DNA of 64,000 bases from Actinomycetales bacterium (GTDB lineage Bacteria; Actinomycetota; Actinomycetes; Actinomycetales; Microbacteriaceae), in assembly GCA_017308515.1 (NCBI GenBank), contig JAFKEN010000012.1, forward strand, positions 121,055 through 185,054, given 5' to 3'. Both the position numbers and the translations under genes were made by a program. Position 1 is the stretch's first letter, and each line of letters begins with the position of its first letter. The notes beneath the pieces were generated by a model that saw only the letters and a list, made by a program, of their open reading frames with translations, ran no database searches and was not told where the DNA came from. Below are positions 30,917 to 39,112 of the stretch, piece by piece.

Positions 30917-30948
30917 CGACCGCGCCCGCACCCCGAGGGGCGCGGTCG
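30917..30948 (-). terminator. Terminator after TetR gene
   Basis: CGACCGCGCCC at 30917-30927 pairs perfectly with GGGCGCGGTCG at 30938-30948 around a ten-base loop, starting 19 bases past the TetR stop on the minus strand. It separates the regulator from the ABC operon. Confidence 0.75.
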
Positions 30949-30967
30949 GGTCACCGTCGGAACGGGG

Positions 30968-31612
30968 TCAGCGCTCGAAGTAGGGGCCGACGAGCGCGAA
31001 GGCGGCGCGGCGGGCCTGCTCGAGGAAGCGCGGGTCGCCCTGCGGGTCGCTCCAGAACGCGCGCGCCACGAGCGCGTCGCACAGCTCCGACGCGGCCTCG
31101 AAGGCGAGACGCGCCTCGGCGCTGTCGTCGAGCCCGAAGCGCGAGGTGAGCGCGTCGAAGAGCCGACCGGCGAGCACGGCGTTCGCGGGCGATCCGGCGC
31201 GCGGGCGCAGGTCGAGCACGTCGCCGAAGCGCAGCGCGGCGTAGCCCGGCTCGGTGCGGTAGGCCTCGACGGCGACGTCGAAGACGGCCTCGCCGACGGC
31301 CTTCCAGCCGTCGAGGGAGGAGTCGGCGACGGTCTGCGCGATGCGCTCGGTCAGCCGCTCGGCGTTGCGCGCCGCGAGCGACTGCAGCACCGCGATGCGG
31401 TCGGGGAAGTAGCGGTAGACGGTGCCGATGGAGGCCCCCGCGCGGTCGGCCACCATGGCGGTCGTCAGGCGCTCGTAGCCGATCTCGTGCACCACCTGGG
31501 CGGCGGCGTCGAGCAGCGCGGTGAGGCGCGCGGCACTGCGGGCCTGGACGGGCTCGTTGCGGATCAACGACGTCATCTCGGACGACGATTCCACGAGGTT
31601 CGCGTGCGACAC
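30968..31612 (-). CDS. TetR family transcriptional regulator
   Basis: A 214-residue regulator. The N-terminal HTH lies at about residues 25-75: RLTALLDAAAQVVHEIGYER, then VADRAGASIGTVYRYFPDR. The C-terminal ligand domain has the pattern seen in TetR_C proteins of actinobacteria (EVLD-type helices). The start is GTG 31612 with GAAGGGGA upstream. Targets could be the divergent App1-like gene, itself, or the ABC operon downstream, but no clear operator is visible. Confidence 0.9.
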   Translation of the reverse strand: MSHANLVESSSEMTSLIRNEPVQARSAARLTALLDAAAQVVHEIGYERLTTAMVADRAGASIGTVYRYFPDRIAVLQSLAARNAERLTERIAQTVADSSLDGWKAVGEAVFDVAVEAYRTEPGYAALRFGDVLDLRPRAGSPANAVLAGRLFDALTSRFGLDDSAEARLAFEAASELCDALVARAFWSDPQGDPRFLEQARRAAFALVGPYFER

Positions 31613-31697
31613 AGTGATTCCCCTTCACTACTTAGCCGCGAGTATACGAGTCTGCCGTCGAAACCGAGGGCACGACCCCGCGTGCCACACTGAGACG
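31613..31697. promoter_or_regulatory. Divergent TetR / App1-like promoter region
   Basis: This 85-bp gap between divergent starts is AT-richer than its surroundings and contains GAGTATACGAG (31639-31649), with a TATAC -10-like core readable on both strands. A clear TetR palindrome is not seen. Confidence 0.35.
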
Positions 31698-32753
31698 ATG
31701 GCGCGCGAGGGGGCTGGCGACGGGAACGGGGCCGCCCCGCGACCGCACCTCGCCGCCCGCGTCGAGGACGCGATCCACGCCTGGCGCGAGCGGCGCGCCC
31801 GGCGCCGCGGGCTGGTCCCGGTGCTCGTGCCCTACCCCTCCTACGGCGGCCCCGGATGGGTGCGGCTGCTCGGCCGGGTCGTGCTGCGGCGCCCCGATCA
31901 CGACCCGCGCGAGCGGATCCGCGGCTGGCGCAGCTTCACGACCATCCATGTCAGCGACGCGGAGGTCGAGGTCGTCGCCCCCGACGGCAGCCGCCACCGG
32001 GTGCGCACCGACCGCGGTGGCGTGCTCGACGCCCGGGTCGAGATCGAACTGCCCGCCGGCTGGCAGCGGATCCCGGTGCGCCCCGTCCCCGACGGCGACC
32101 CCGTCGAGGTGCCGGTCTTCGTCGTCGCGGCCGGGGTGCGGTTCGGGCTCCTGTCGGACATCGACGACACCGTGATGGTCACCGCGCTGCCGCGACCGTT
32201 GCTCGCCGCGTGGAACACCTTCGTGCTCGACGAGCACGCGCGCTCGCCCGTGCCCGGCATGGCGGTGCTGTACGAGCGGATCGTGCGCGCGCATCCCGGC
32301 GCCCCGGTCATCTACCTCTCCACCGGCGCCTGGAACGTGACGCCGACGCTCACCCGGTTCCTGCGGCGCAACCTCTACCCACGCGGGGCGCTGCTGCTGA
32401 CCGACTGGGGGCCGACGCGCGACCGGCTGTTCCGCAGCGGGCCGCAGCACAAGCGCGACGAGCTCGCGCGGCTCGCCGACGACTTCCCCGCGCTGCGCTG
32501 GGTGCTCGTGGGCGACGACGGCCAGCACGACGAGGAGCTCTACGGCGAGTTCGCGCGCGCCCACCCCGACCGCGTCGCCGTGGTCGCGATCCGCAACCTC
32601 ACCCCGACCGAGGCGGTGCTCGCGGGTGGCCGCAGCCGCGAGGGCGGCAAGGGGGCTCCCATCCCGTGGATCTCCGCGCCGGACGGCGCGGGCCTCGCAG
32701 GCGAGCTCGCGCGCCTCGGCATCGTCGACGAGCCGGGCCGAGGGCCGGCGTGA
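31698..32753 (+). CDS. App1-like phosphatidate phosphatase family protein
   Basis: A 351-residue protein of the App1/DUF2183 family, HAD-like phosphatases acting on phosphatidate in yeast App1. Seen: an N-terminal beta-rich domain (WRSFTTIHVSDAEVEVVAPD), then the catalytic DxDxT-type motif LLSDIDDTVMVT near residue 155, YLSTGAWNVTPTLTRFL, and LVGDDGQHDEELYGEFA. The HAD aspartates are intact. Bacterial substrates have not been established. ATG 31698 is used; the in-frame extension is the TetR antiframe. It is cotranscribed with the UbiA gene. Confidence 0.88.
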   Translation: MAREGAGDGNGAAPRPHLAARVEDAIHAWRERRARRRGLVPVLVPYPSYGGPGWVRLLGRVVLRRPDHDPRERIRGWRSFTTIHVSDAEVEVVAPDGSRHRVRTDRGGVLDARVEIELPAGWQRIPVRPVPDGDPVEVPVFVVAAGVRFGLLSDIDDTVMVTALPRPLLAAWNTFVLDEHARSPVPGMAVLYERIVRAHPGAPVIYLSTGAWNVTPTLTRFLRRNLYPRGALLLTDWGPTRDRLFRSGPQHKRDELARLADDFPALRWVLVGDDGQHDEELYGEFARAHPDRVAVVAIRNLTPTEAVLAGGRSREGGKGAPIPWISAPDGAGLAGELARLGIVDEPGRGPA

Positions 32754-32800
32754 GCGGAGAGCCGGCGTGAGCGGAGAACCGGAGTGAGCGGAGGGCCGCC
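32750..32800 (+). repeat. 17-bp tandem repeat, three copies, across a gene junction
   Basis: Three tandem 17-mers based on GTGAGCGGAGARCCGGM start at 32750, 32767 and 32784. The first contains the TGA stop of the App1-like gene and the third begins with the GTG start of the UbiA gene. Each copy carries GGAG, so each supplies a Shine-Dalgarno-like element for the next GTG. Confidence 0.85.
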
Positions 32801-33635
32801 GCCCGCGCGGCGCCCCGCGGCGCTGGCCCTGCTGGCCTCCACCCACCCGGCGCCCGTGCTCGTCGTCGCGACGGTGAGCGTGCTGCTCGCGCTCGCCATG
32901 GGCCTCGGCGCCGTCGCGGTGGCGCTCGTCGGGCTCGCGCGCCTCGCGGAGCAGGCCGCCGTCGGCTGGGTCAACGACGTCGTCGACGCCGAGGCCGACC
33001 GCCGCGACGGGCGCACCGACAAGCCGGTCGCCGCCGGCGAGGTGAGCCGGCGCCGCGTGGTCGTCACCGCGGTCCTGGCCGCGACCGTGGCCATCGCCGC
33101 CGCCGCCGTGCTCGGGCCGGGGCCGCTGCTCGCGCTCCTCGGCATCCTCGCCGCGGGGATCGGCTACGACCTCGGCCTCAAGCGCACCCCGCTCTCGCTG
33201 CTGTGCTATCTCGTCGGCTTCAGCCTGCTGCCGGTGCTGCCGGCGCTCGCGCTGCCCGAGCCGCGCCTGCCCGCGCTCTGGGTGGTGCTCGCCGCCGCGC
33301 TGCTGGGGGCCGCGGCGCACGCGGTCAACGTGCTGCCGGATCTCGAGCGCGACCGGGCGGAGGGCGTGCGCGGGCTGCCGCAGATCCTCGGCCGCCGCGG
33401 CGCGGTGGTGCTGCTCGCGCTCGCGCTCGCGGGCGCGGCGCTCGCCATCGTCGTCGGACTCGGCGCCGCGCCAGTGTCGTTCGTCGTCGTCGCGGTGACG
33501 GCGGGCGCGGGTGGCGCGGGGATCCTGGTGATGACCCGCCGGCCGCGCTCGCGGCTGCCGTTCCTGCTGCTGCTGGCCGCGGTACTCGTCGACGTCGCGG
33601 CGCTCGTGCTCGCCGGCTCAGCCCTGCTCGGCTGA
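32784..33635 (+). CDS. UbiA family prenyltransferase
   Basis: A 283-residue membrane prenyltransferase that transfers an isoprenoid chain to an aromatic or other acceptor. Seen: the Asp-rich motif GWVNDVVDAEADRRDGRTDK near residue 70, the second Asp-rich motif NVLPDLERDRAEGVRG near residue 183, and eight or nine hydrophobic helices. The start is GTG 32784, made by the last unit of a 17-bp tandem repeat. Acceptor unknown; the protein could be in lipid, quinone or carotenoid metabolism. Its end overlaps the convergent MFS gene by 18 bp. Confidence 0.88.
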   Translation: MSGGPPPARRPAALALLASTHPAPVLVVATVSVLLALAMGLGAVAVALVGLARLAEQAAVGWVNDVVDAEADRRDGRTDKPVAAGEVSRRRVVVTAVLAATVAIAAAAVLGPGPLLALLGILAAGIGYDLGLKRTPLSLLCYLVGFSLLPVLPALALPEPRLPALWVVLAAALLGAAAHAVNVLPDLERDRAEGVRGLPQILGRRGAVVLLALALAGAALAIVVGLGAAPVSFVVVAVTAGAGGAGILVMTRRPRSRLPFLLLLAAVLVDVAALVLAGSALLG

Positions 33636-35069
33636 CGGCGCCGGCGCGGCCGCGTCGGCGCTGTCTCCCGCCGCGTCCCCGGCCCCCGCCGCATCCCCGT
33701 CCTCGGCCGAGCCCGCGTGACCGCGCACGTGCTCGTTGCGGATGCCGAAGAACGACACGACGCCCCCCGCGACGAGCAGCACCGAGCACACCAGCAGCGC
33801 GCGGTGCAGGCCGTCGACGTCGAGCCGGCCGCCGATGATCGCGGCGATCATCGCGATCACGAGCAGACCCGCCACGCGCGACACGGCGTTGTTGACCGCG
33901 GACGCGATGCCTGAGCGAGCGGGGTCGATCGAGCCGAGGATCGCCGAGGTCAGCGGCGAGACCGTCAGGGTGAGCCCGAGGCCGAAGACGAGGACGCCGG
34001 GCAGCACCTGCCACCAGTAGTCGAAGGGCAGACGGATGTTCAGCAGCAGCGCCGTGCCGATGCCCGCGACGATCGGGCCGACCGTCATGAACGCGCGCGG
34101 CCCCCAACGGCCGGCGAGCGCGCCGACCCGCGACGACAGCAGGATCATGAGGAGCGTCGCCGGGAGCGCGGCGACCCCCGCGAGGGTCGCGGGCAGCTCG
34201 GCGCCCTGCTGCAGCCACACCACGAGCACGAAGCCCTGTAGCGACAGCGCCGCGTAGATGAACAGGGTCGCGAGGTTGCCGGTCCAGAAGTTGCGCACCC
34301 GGAACAGGTCGAGCGGCATGATCGGCCGCGGCGCGACCCGCTGCCGCCACAGGAACCCGGCGAGCAGCAGCACGCCGAGCCCGCCCCCGGCCCAGACCAC
34401 GGGGTGGCCCCAGCCGAGATCCGGCTGCTCGATGAGGGCGACGACGAGCCCCGCGAGCCCGAAGGTGCACAGCGCGGCCCCGAGCAGGTCGATGCGCGTG
34501 CCCGGCGCGGGCGCGGGCTCGGTGCCGATGCGCGGCAGCAGCAGGAGCGTCACCGCGATCGGCACGACGTTGATGACGAAGACCCAGCGCCAGCTGAGCA
34601 GGTCGACGAAGGCGCCGCCGAGGAACGGGCCGATGAGCATCGCGACCGTCGTGAACGCGGTCCACACCCCGATCGCGCGCGACTGCGCGGGGCCGGAGAT
34701 GCGCGAGGTGATGAGCGCGAGCGAGCTGGGCACGAGCAGCGCGCCCGCGACCCCCTGCAGCGCACGGGCGAAGATGAGCACGGTCGGATCCCACGCGAGC
34801 GCGACGAAGAGCGAGGTCGCCCCGAACCCGAGGAGCCCGACCGTGAGCACCCGCACCCGCCCGAACGCGTCGGAGAGCGACCCGGCGATGAGGATGAGCG
34901 AGCCGAGCGTCACGAGGTACGCGTCGACCGCCCACTGCTGGGTCGTCAACCCGCCGCCGAGGTCGGCCTCGATGGCGGGCAGCGCGACGTTGACGACGAC
35001 GCCGTCGAGGAACGACACGAAGCTCGCGAGCACCGCGATCACGACGACGAGGCGCTGCGTGCCGTTCAT
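33618..35069 (-). CDS. MFS transporter, DHA2 type (14 helices)
   Basis: A 483-residue major facilitator, drug:H+ antiporter-2 family. Seen: VAIEADLGGGLTTQQWAVDAY-like motif D region; motif A-like SLSDAFGRVRVL; motif C-like segment GPFLGGAFVDLLSWRWVFVINVVP; and 13-14 hydrophobic stretches. The tail is rich in Ala/Asp. Likely an exporter of drugs or metabolites; the substrate is unknown. The gene lies ten bases after the LLM oxidoreductase gene and may share its transcript. Confidence 0.92.
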   Translation of the reverse strand: MNGTQRLVVVIAVLASFVSFLDGVVVNVALPAIEADLGGGLTTQQWAVDAYLVTLGSLILIAGSLSDAFGRVRVLTVGLLGFGATSLFVALAWDPTVLIFARALQGVAGALLVPSSLALITSRISGPAQSRAIGVWTAFTTVAMLIGPFLGGAFVDLLSWRWVFVINVVPIAVTLLLLPRIGTEPAPAPGTRIDLLGAALCTFGLAGLVVALIEQPDLGWGHPVVWAGGGLGVLLLAGFLWRQRVAPRPIMPLDLFRVRNFWTGNLATLFIYAALSLQGFVLVVWLQQGAELPATLAGVAALPATLLMILLSSRVGALAGRWGPRAFMTVGPIVAGIGTALLLNIRLPFDYWWQVLPGVLVFGLGLTLTVSPLTSAILGSIDPARSGIASAVNNAVSRVAGLLVIAMIAAIIGGRLDVDGLHRALLVCSVLLVAGGVVSFFGIRNEHVRGHAGSAEDGDAAGAGDAAGDSADAAAPAPSAEQG

Positions 35070-35078
35070 GGGGCGAGG

Positions 35079-36146
35079 CTACGCCGAGCCGACGACCTCG
35101 TGCCCGGCCGGCTCCTCGGCGAGCAGCTCCCGCACGCGCGGGGCCACCTCCCGCCCGTACAGCTCGATCGCGTGCATCGCGGCGTCGTGCGGCAGCGTGC
35201 CGGCGGAGTACTTGAGGTCGAAGCGATCGATGCCGAGCGCGCGCACCGTGCGGGCGATCTTCTGCGCGACGGTCTCGGGCGATCCCAGGTGCAGGGCGCC
35301 CTCGGCGATCTCGCGGTCGAACTGCCCGCGGTCGGTCGGGCCCCAGCCGCGCTCGCGCCCGATGCGGTCGTGCATCGCGCGGTAGTGCGGCCAGAAGGCC
35401 TCGGCCGCCTCCTCGTCGGTGTCGGCGACGAAGCCCGGCGAGTGCACCGCGATCGGCAGCGGATCCCGCCCGAGCTGGGCGAGCGCGCGCCGGGAGAGGT
35501 CGGCGTAGGGCGCGAACCGGGCGGGGTCGCCGCCGATGATGGCGAGCACGAGCGGCAGGCCGTGCCGCGCAGCGCGCACGACGGATTCGGGGCTGCCGCC
35601 CACCCCCACCCAGGCGCGGATGCCCGCGGCGGTCTTCGGATACACCTGCTGGTTCGTGAGCGGCGGCCGCACGGTGCCGCTCCAGGTCACGGGCTGCTCG
35701 GCCAGCAGCTGCACGAGCAGGTCGAGCTTCTCCTCGAAGAGCACGTCGTAGTCGGCGAGGTCGTACCCGAACAGCGGGAACGACTCGGTGAACGAGCCGC
35801 GGCCCAGGATGATCTCGCTGCGCCCGTGGGAGATCGCGTCGAGGGTCGCGAACCTCTCGAACACGCGCACCGGGTCGTCGCTGCTGAGCACCGTCACCGC
35901 GGTCGCGAGCCGGATCCGCTCGGTGCGGGCGGCGATCGCCGACAGCACGATCTCGGGACTCGAGACGGCGAAGTCGTCGCGGTGGTGCTCGCCGATCGCG
36001 AAGGCGTCGACGCCGACCGCCTCGGCGAGCTCCGCCTGCTCGACCACCTCGCGGATCACGCGGGGATAGGGGTTCGCCTCGCCCTCGGCGGCGGCCGGCG
36101 GCGCCGAGACGTCGCCGAAGGTGTCGAGTCCGAGCTGCAGGTCCAT
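35079..36146 (-). CDS. Luciferase-like (LLM class) flavin-dependent oxidoreductase
   Basis: A 355-residue F420- or FMN-dependent enzyme with the bacterial luciferase TIM-barrel fold. Seen: LGLDTFGDV; VGVDAFAIGEHHRDDF; RIRLATAVTVLSSDDPVRVFERFATLD, typical of this family; ILGRGSFTESFPLFGYDL; and IRAWVGVGGSPESV. Start ATG 36146 has GGGAGGATC upstream. It is the first gene of a unit with the MFS exporter. A 9-bp palindrome lies 36 bases upstream. Substrate unknown. Confidence 0.9.
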   Translation of the reverse strand: MDLQLGLDTFGDVSAPPAAAEGEANPYPRVIREVVEQAELAEAVGVDAFAIGEHHRDDFAVSSPEIVLSAIAARTERIRLATAVTVLSSDDPVRVFERFATLDAISHGRSEIILGRGSFTESFPLFGYDLADYDVLFEEKLDLLVQLLAEQPVTWSGTVRPPLTNQQVYPKTAAGIRAWVGVGGSPESVVRAARHGLPLVLAIIGGDPARFAPYADLSRRALAQLGRDPLPIAVHSPGFVADTDEEAAEAFWPHYRAMHDRIGRERGWGPTDRGQFDREIAEGALHLGSPETVAQKIARTVRALGIDRFDLKYSAGTLPHDAAMHAIELYGREVAPRVRELLAEEPAGHEVVGSA

Positions 36147-36180
36147 GGGGTGATCCTCCCGATTCTCCGCGGCCGGCGCG

Positions 36181-36202
36181 CGGTCGATGCATCTGCATCG
36201 AC
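36181..36202 (-). promoter_or_regulatory. Putative operator palindrome upstream of LLM gene
   Basis: GTCGATGCA-TC-TGCATCGAC is a perfect 9-bp inverted repeat with a two-base centre at 36183-36202. The 13-mer CGGTCGATGCATC at 36181-36193 recurs exactly at 41303-41315, upstream of the second luciferase-like gene. A shared regulator-binding site is inferred. Confidence 0.5.
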
Positions 36203-36209
36203 GGGGGCA

Positions 36210-36248
36210 ACCCGGTCGGGCGCCGGAGTATTTCGGGCCCGACCGGGT
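36210..36248 (-). terminator. Terminator after CAP-domain gene
   Basis: ACCCGGTCGGGC at 36210-36221 pairs perfectly with GCCCGACCGGGT at 36237-36248 around a 15-base loop that includes TATTT. It begins 12 bases beyond the CAP gene stop on the minus strand. Confidence 0.75.
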
Positions 36249-36260
36249 CGCGCCCCGCGC

Positions 36261-37079
36261 TCAGCAGGGCGCGCCGAACTCCTGCGCCCAGTAGGTGCGG
36301 CCGTCCTGGCCCACCGCGGTCGCGAGACCGATGTGCACGAAGCGGGCCTTGAGGATGTTGGCGCGGTGGCTCTCCGAGGCCATCCAGGCGTCGACGACCG
36401 CGTGCGGCGTGGTGTAGCCCCAGGCGACGTTCTCGCCCCACGAGCACCAGCGGTAGCCCGCCTGCGTGATGCGGTCGCCACCGCGCGTGCCGTCGGATCC
36501 GACGTGACCGCCCTGCTGCATCCGCGCCTGGTCGACCGCGTGCCGGGCCGCGGCGTCGGTGAGCCGGCTGTCGACGGTGAGCGCACCGAGGCCGTTCTGG
36601 GCGCGGGCCTCGTTGACGAGGCGCACGACCTCGGCCTGGAAGCGCGTGCTCGCCGCGATCGGGGCGGGCGCGGGGCTGGCGCTCGGCGCGGGGCTGGAGC
36701 TCGGCGCGGGTTGCGCGGGCGTGGGCGCGGTCGTCGGGGCCGGGGTGGGCGACGCCGGCGGCGCGCTCGGGCTCGGCGCGGGGGCCGGAGCGCTGGAGGG
36801 AGGGGCGCTGGGAGCCGGCGTCGCCGACGGAGCTGGCGCCGGATCCGCGCTGCGATCGGGCGACTGCAGCGTCACAAGACCGCCCAGCAGCCCGCCGAGC
36901 AGGCCGCCGCCGTTCGGATCGGCGGCGCGGAGGGAGAGGCCGCGGTGGATCGCCGCGGAGGCCGGCTCCGCGTGTGCGGCGGCCATACCCCCGACAATCG
37001 GCACGACGACGAGGCCGAGCGCGAGCGGGAGGGCGAAGAGAAGGCGGGGTGAGGGGGTCGTGCGTCGACGGCGCAGCAT
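36261..37079 (-). CDS. Secreted CAP/SCP-domain protein
   Basis: A 272-residue exported protein. The Sec signal peptide covers about residues 1-38 (RRRRTTPSPRLLFALPLALG, cleavage near AHA). A Pro/Ala/Ser-rich linker of about 80 residues follows, then a CAP domain at about 140-272: FQAEVVRLVNEARAQNGLG, ARHAVDQARMQQGGHVG, CSWGENVAWGY, SESHRANILKARFVHIG. Cysteines at SWCSW-type and C-terminal positions may pair. CAP proteins in actinobacteria are extracellular with unclear activity. The start is ATG 37079. Confidence 0.91.
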   Translation of the reverse strand: MLRRRRTTPSPRLLFALPLALGLVVVPIVGGMAAAHAEPASAAIHRGLSLRAADPNGGGLLGGLLGGLVTLQSPDRSADPAPAPSATPAPSAPPSSAPAPAPSPSAPPASPTPAPTTAPTPAQPAPSSSPAPSASPAPAPIAASTRFQAEVVRLVNEARAQNGLGALTVDSRLTDAAARHAVDQARMQQGGHVGSDGTRGGDRITQAGYRWCSWGENVAWGYTTPHAVVDAWMASESHRANILKARFVHIGLATAVGQDGRTYWAQEFGAPC

Positions 37080-37188
37080 GCGCGCGTGGTCCTTTCAGGA
37101 AGCCCGCAACCCCAGCTCCCTGATCCGTGCTTCCTCTTCGGGTGGCGCAGCGGGAGTGCGCGAGGAAGTCGGGCGCCCGGTCGTCGGC

Positions 37189-37219
37189 GTCGCGGGGCGG
37201 GTGAGTCCCCCGCCGCGAC
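37189..37219. other. GC-rich hairpin in 297-bp intergenic region
   Basis: GTCGCGG at 37189-37195 pairs with CCGCGAC at 37213-37219 with an inner CGGG/CCCG extension, in the gap between the divergent CAP and glycosyltransferase genes (37080-37376). A second hairpin, CCCCAG-CA-CTGGGG, is at 37287-37300, and TAGGCT at 37316-37321 could be a -10 box for the glycosyltransferase. The CAP gene would have an unusually long structured leader. No known riboswitch consensus is recognised. Confidence 0.4.
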
Positions 37220-37376
37220 CGGCATCGTCCTGTCGCCTCGGACGGCGACCCGGTGAGGCTAACCCGGCGCGAGCGCGGAACGCGCGCCCCAGCACTGGGG
37301 TGCAATCCGGCGGCGCTAGGCTGACGAATACGCGCCCTCGAACCCCTGTTCGCAGCGCGGAGGAGATCGCTCGCCC

Positions 37377-38207
37377 ATGCCGCTGACCGTGTCGGTCGTC
37401 ATCCCGGCCCGCAACGACGCCGAGATGCTCGCCCGCTGCCTCGCCGCGCTCGCCGCCCAGACCCGCCCCGCCGACGAGATCGTCGTCGTCGACAACGGCA
37501 GCACCGACGACACTCGTGCGGTCGCCGAGGCGGCCGGGGCCCGTGTCGTGTGGGAGCCGGTCGCGGGGATCCCGCGGGCCGCCTCCGCCGGGTACGACGC
37601 GGCCACGGGCGACCTCATCGCGCGCATCGACGCGGATACCGTGTGCCCGCCCGAGTGGATCGCGCACGCCGTCGAGGTCTTCGAGGCGGAACCCGGCCTC
37701 GACGCGATCTCGGGCGACGCCGAGTTCTACGGCGGCTCGGCCCGCCTGGACCGGCGCGCGCGACGCATCTGGATCGGCGGCATGTACTGGTCGATGACCG
37801 GCTGGCTCGGCCACGCGCCCGTGTTCGGCTCGAACTTCGTCATGCGCCGCGCGATGTGGCGCGAGATCTCCGGCGAGGTGCACCGGGAGCTGCGCCGCAT
37901 CCACGACGATCTCGACCTGAGCCTGCACGTCAAGCCGTGGATGACGGTGCGCCGCGACCGGGAGCTCTTCGTCGCGATCTCGGCGCGTCCCTTCGCGACG
38001 ATCCGCGGCACGGCCCGCCGGGTCTCGTGGGTGGTGCCGACCCTCGCGATGCACCTGCCGGAGGACGTGCCATGGCGCCGGCGCGCCGCGCGCAAGGCGT
38101 GGGCGCGCGCGCTCGACCGGCGCACGGCCGTGGCGCGCGGCCTCGAGGGCTACGGCGCGATCGACGGCTACGACGACGACGAGGGTGTCGCCCCCGCCGC
38201 CTCGTAG
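37377..38207 (+). CDS. Glycosyltransferase family 2 protein
   Basis: A 276-residue GT-A fold glycosyltransferase. Seen: the N-terminal SVVIPARNDAEMLARCLAAL, EIVVVDNGSTDDT, the metal-binding DxD equivalent ARIDADTVCPPEW near residue 85, and a downstream HDDLDLSLHVK acceptor-region motif. No membrane helix is obvious, so it is probably membrane-peripheral, acting in cell-wall or polysaccharide synthesis. Donor unknown. Its last 40 bases overlap the convergent hydrolase gene. Confidence 0.9.
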   Translation: MPLTVSVVIPARNDAEMLARCLAALAAQTRPADEIVVVDNGSTDDTRAVAEAAGARVVWEPVAGIPRAASAGYDAATGDLIARIDADTVCPPEWIAHAVEVFEAEPGLDAISGDAEFYGGSARLDRRARRIWIGGMYWSMTGWLGHAPVFGSNFVMRRAMWREISGEVHRELRRIHDDLDLSLHVKPWMTVRRDRELFVAISARPFATIRGTARRVSWVVPTLAMHLPEDVPWRRRAARKAWARALDRRTAVARGLEGYGAIDGYDDDEGVAPAAS

Positions 38208-39112
38208 AGCGCGAGCAGGTCGAGCGCGAACTCGTTCGGCGTCGTCTCGCACGGGCTGTGCCCGGTCGGGTAGACGGCGAAGCGGGCGCCGATGCGGCGC
38301 GCGAAGTCGGCGTGGCGATGCACCGGCCAGAGGTCGTGCTCGCCGACCGCGACGAGCTTGGGGATCGGCTGGGCGCGCACCGCGTGATCCAGGTCGGGGG
38401 TGCGGCGCATGAGGCCGATGATGTCATCCATGCTGTCGCGGCGGGTGAGCGCGAAGCGGTCGCGCACGAAGCCGAGCCGGCTCGCGCCGACCTTGTTCTT
38501 GTTGGTGCGGATGCCCCAGATCATGAGGCCGGCGCCGGTTCGGTCGCCCACGAACGGCGACAGCGCCCCGATCTTCTTGATGGTGCGGAACGCGTCGCCG
38601 TGGTCGGGCGTCGGCGACAGCAGCGCGAGCGAGAGAACGAGCTCGGGGCGGCGCAGCAGGGCGAGCTGCGCGAGCGTCGCCGCGAAGGAGTAGCCGAGCA
38701 GGTGCGCGGGGCCGCCCGCTTCGAGCAGCGCGAGCAGGTCGCCGACGAAGAGCTCGTAGTCGTAGCGCGCGCCGGCCGCGGGGCCCGCGCGGTGCGACTC
38801 GTACTGCCCGGCGAGGTCGATCGCCTCCACCCAATAGCCGGCCGCCACGAGCGGCGGCGCGAGCAGCACGAAGTCCTCCTTCGAGCCGGAGGCGCCGGGC
38901 ACCATGAGCACGCGTTCGCCGTCGGCCGGCCCGACGCTCCAGCGCGCGAGCGGACCGCTCGGCGCGGCGAACTCGTCGTGCACCGCGCCCTCGGCGGGGA
39001 TCGTCCAGTCGATCTCGGGCAGCGCGGCGTCGAGGGCTCGAGCCTGCGCGCGCAACGGGTCGGGCTCCGCCGGCTGCTCGGTGGGGGCACTGCCGTTGCG
39101 GGGCGCGGTCAC
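38168..39112 (-). CDS. Alpha/beta hydrolase
   Basis: A 314-residue alpha/beta hydrolase. Seen: VLMVPGASGSKEDFVLLAPP (oxyanion-hole region); the nucleophile elbow LLGYSFAATLAQLALL (GYSFA, serine nucleophile); the acid region KLVAVGEHDLWPVHRH; and the catalytic His in YPTGHSPCETTP. The N-terminal 40 residues are Ala/Pro-rich. Start GTG 39112 overlaps the upstream gene stop (GTGA). It is third in the mmuM operon. Substrate unknown. Confidence 0.87.
   Translation of the reverse strand: MTAPRNGSAPTEQPAEPDPLRAQARALDAALPEIDWTIPAEGAVHDEFAAPSGPLARWSVGPADGERVLMVPGASGSKEDFVLLAPPLVAAGYWVEAIDLAGQYESHRAGPAAGARYDYELFVGDLLALLEAGGPAHLLGYSFAATLAQLALLRRPELVLSLALLSPTPDHGDAFRTIKKIGALSPFVGDRTGAGLMIWGIRTNKNKVGASRLGFVRDRFALTRRDSMDDIIGLMRRTPDLDHAVRAQPIPKLVAVGEHDLWPVHRHADFARRIGARFAVYPTGHSPCETTPNEFALDLLALYEAAGATPSSSS

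Noticed and set aside
37080..37376. c-di-AMP (ydaO) riboswitch upstream of the CAP gene
   Set aside because: The conserved core elements were not found on either strand; only generic GC hairpins are present.
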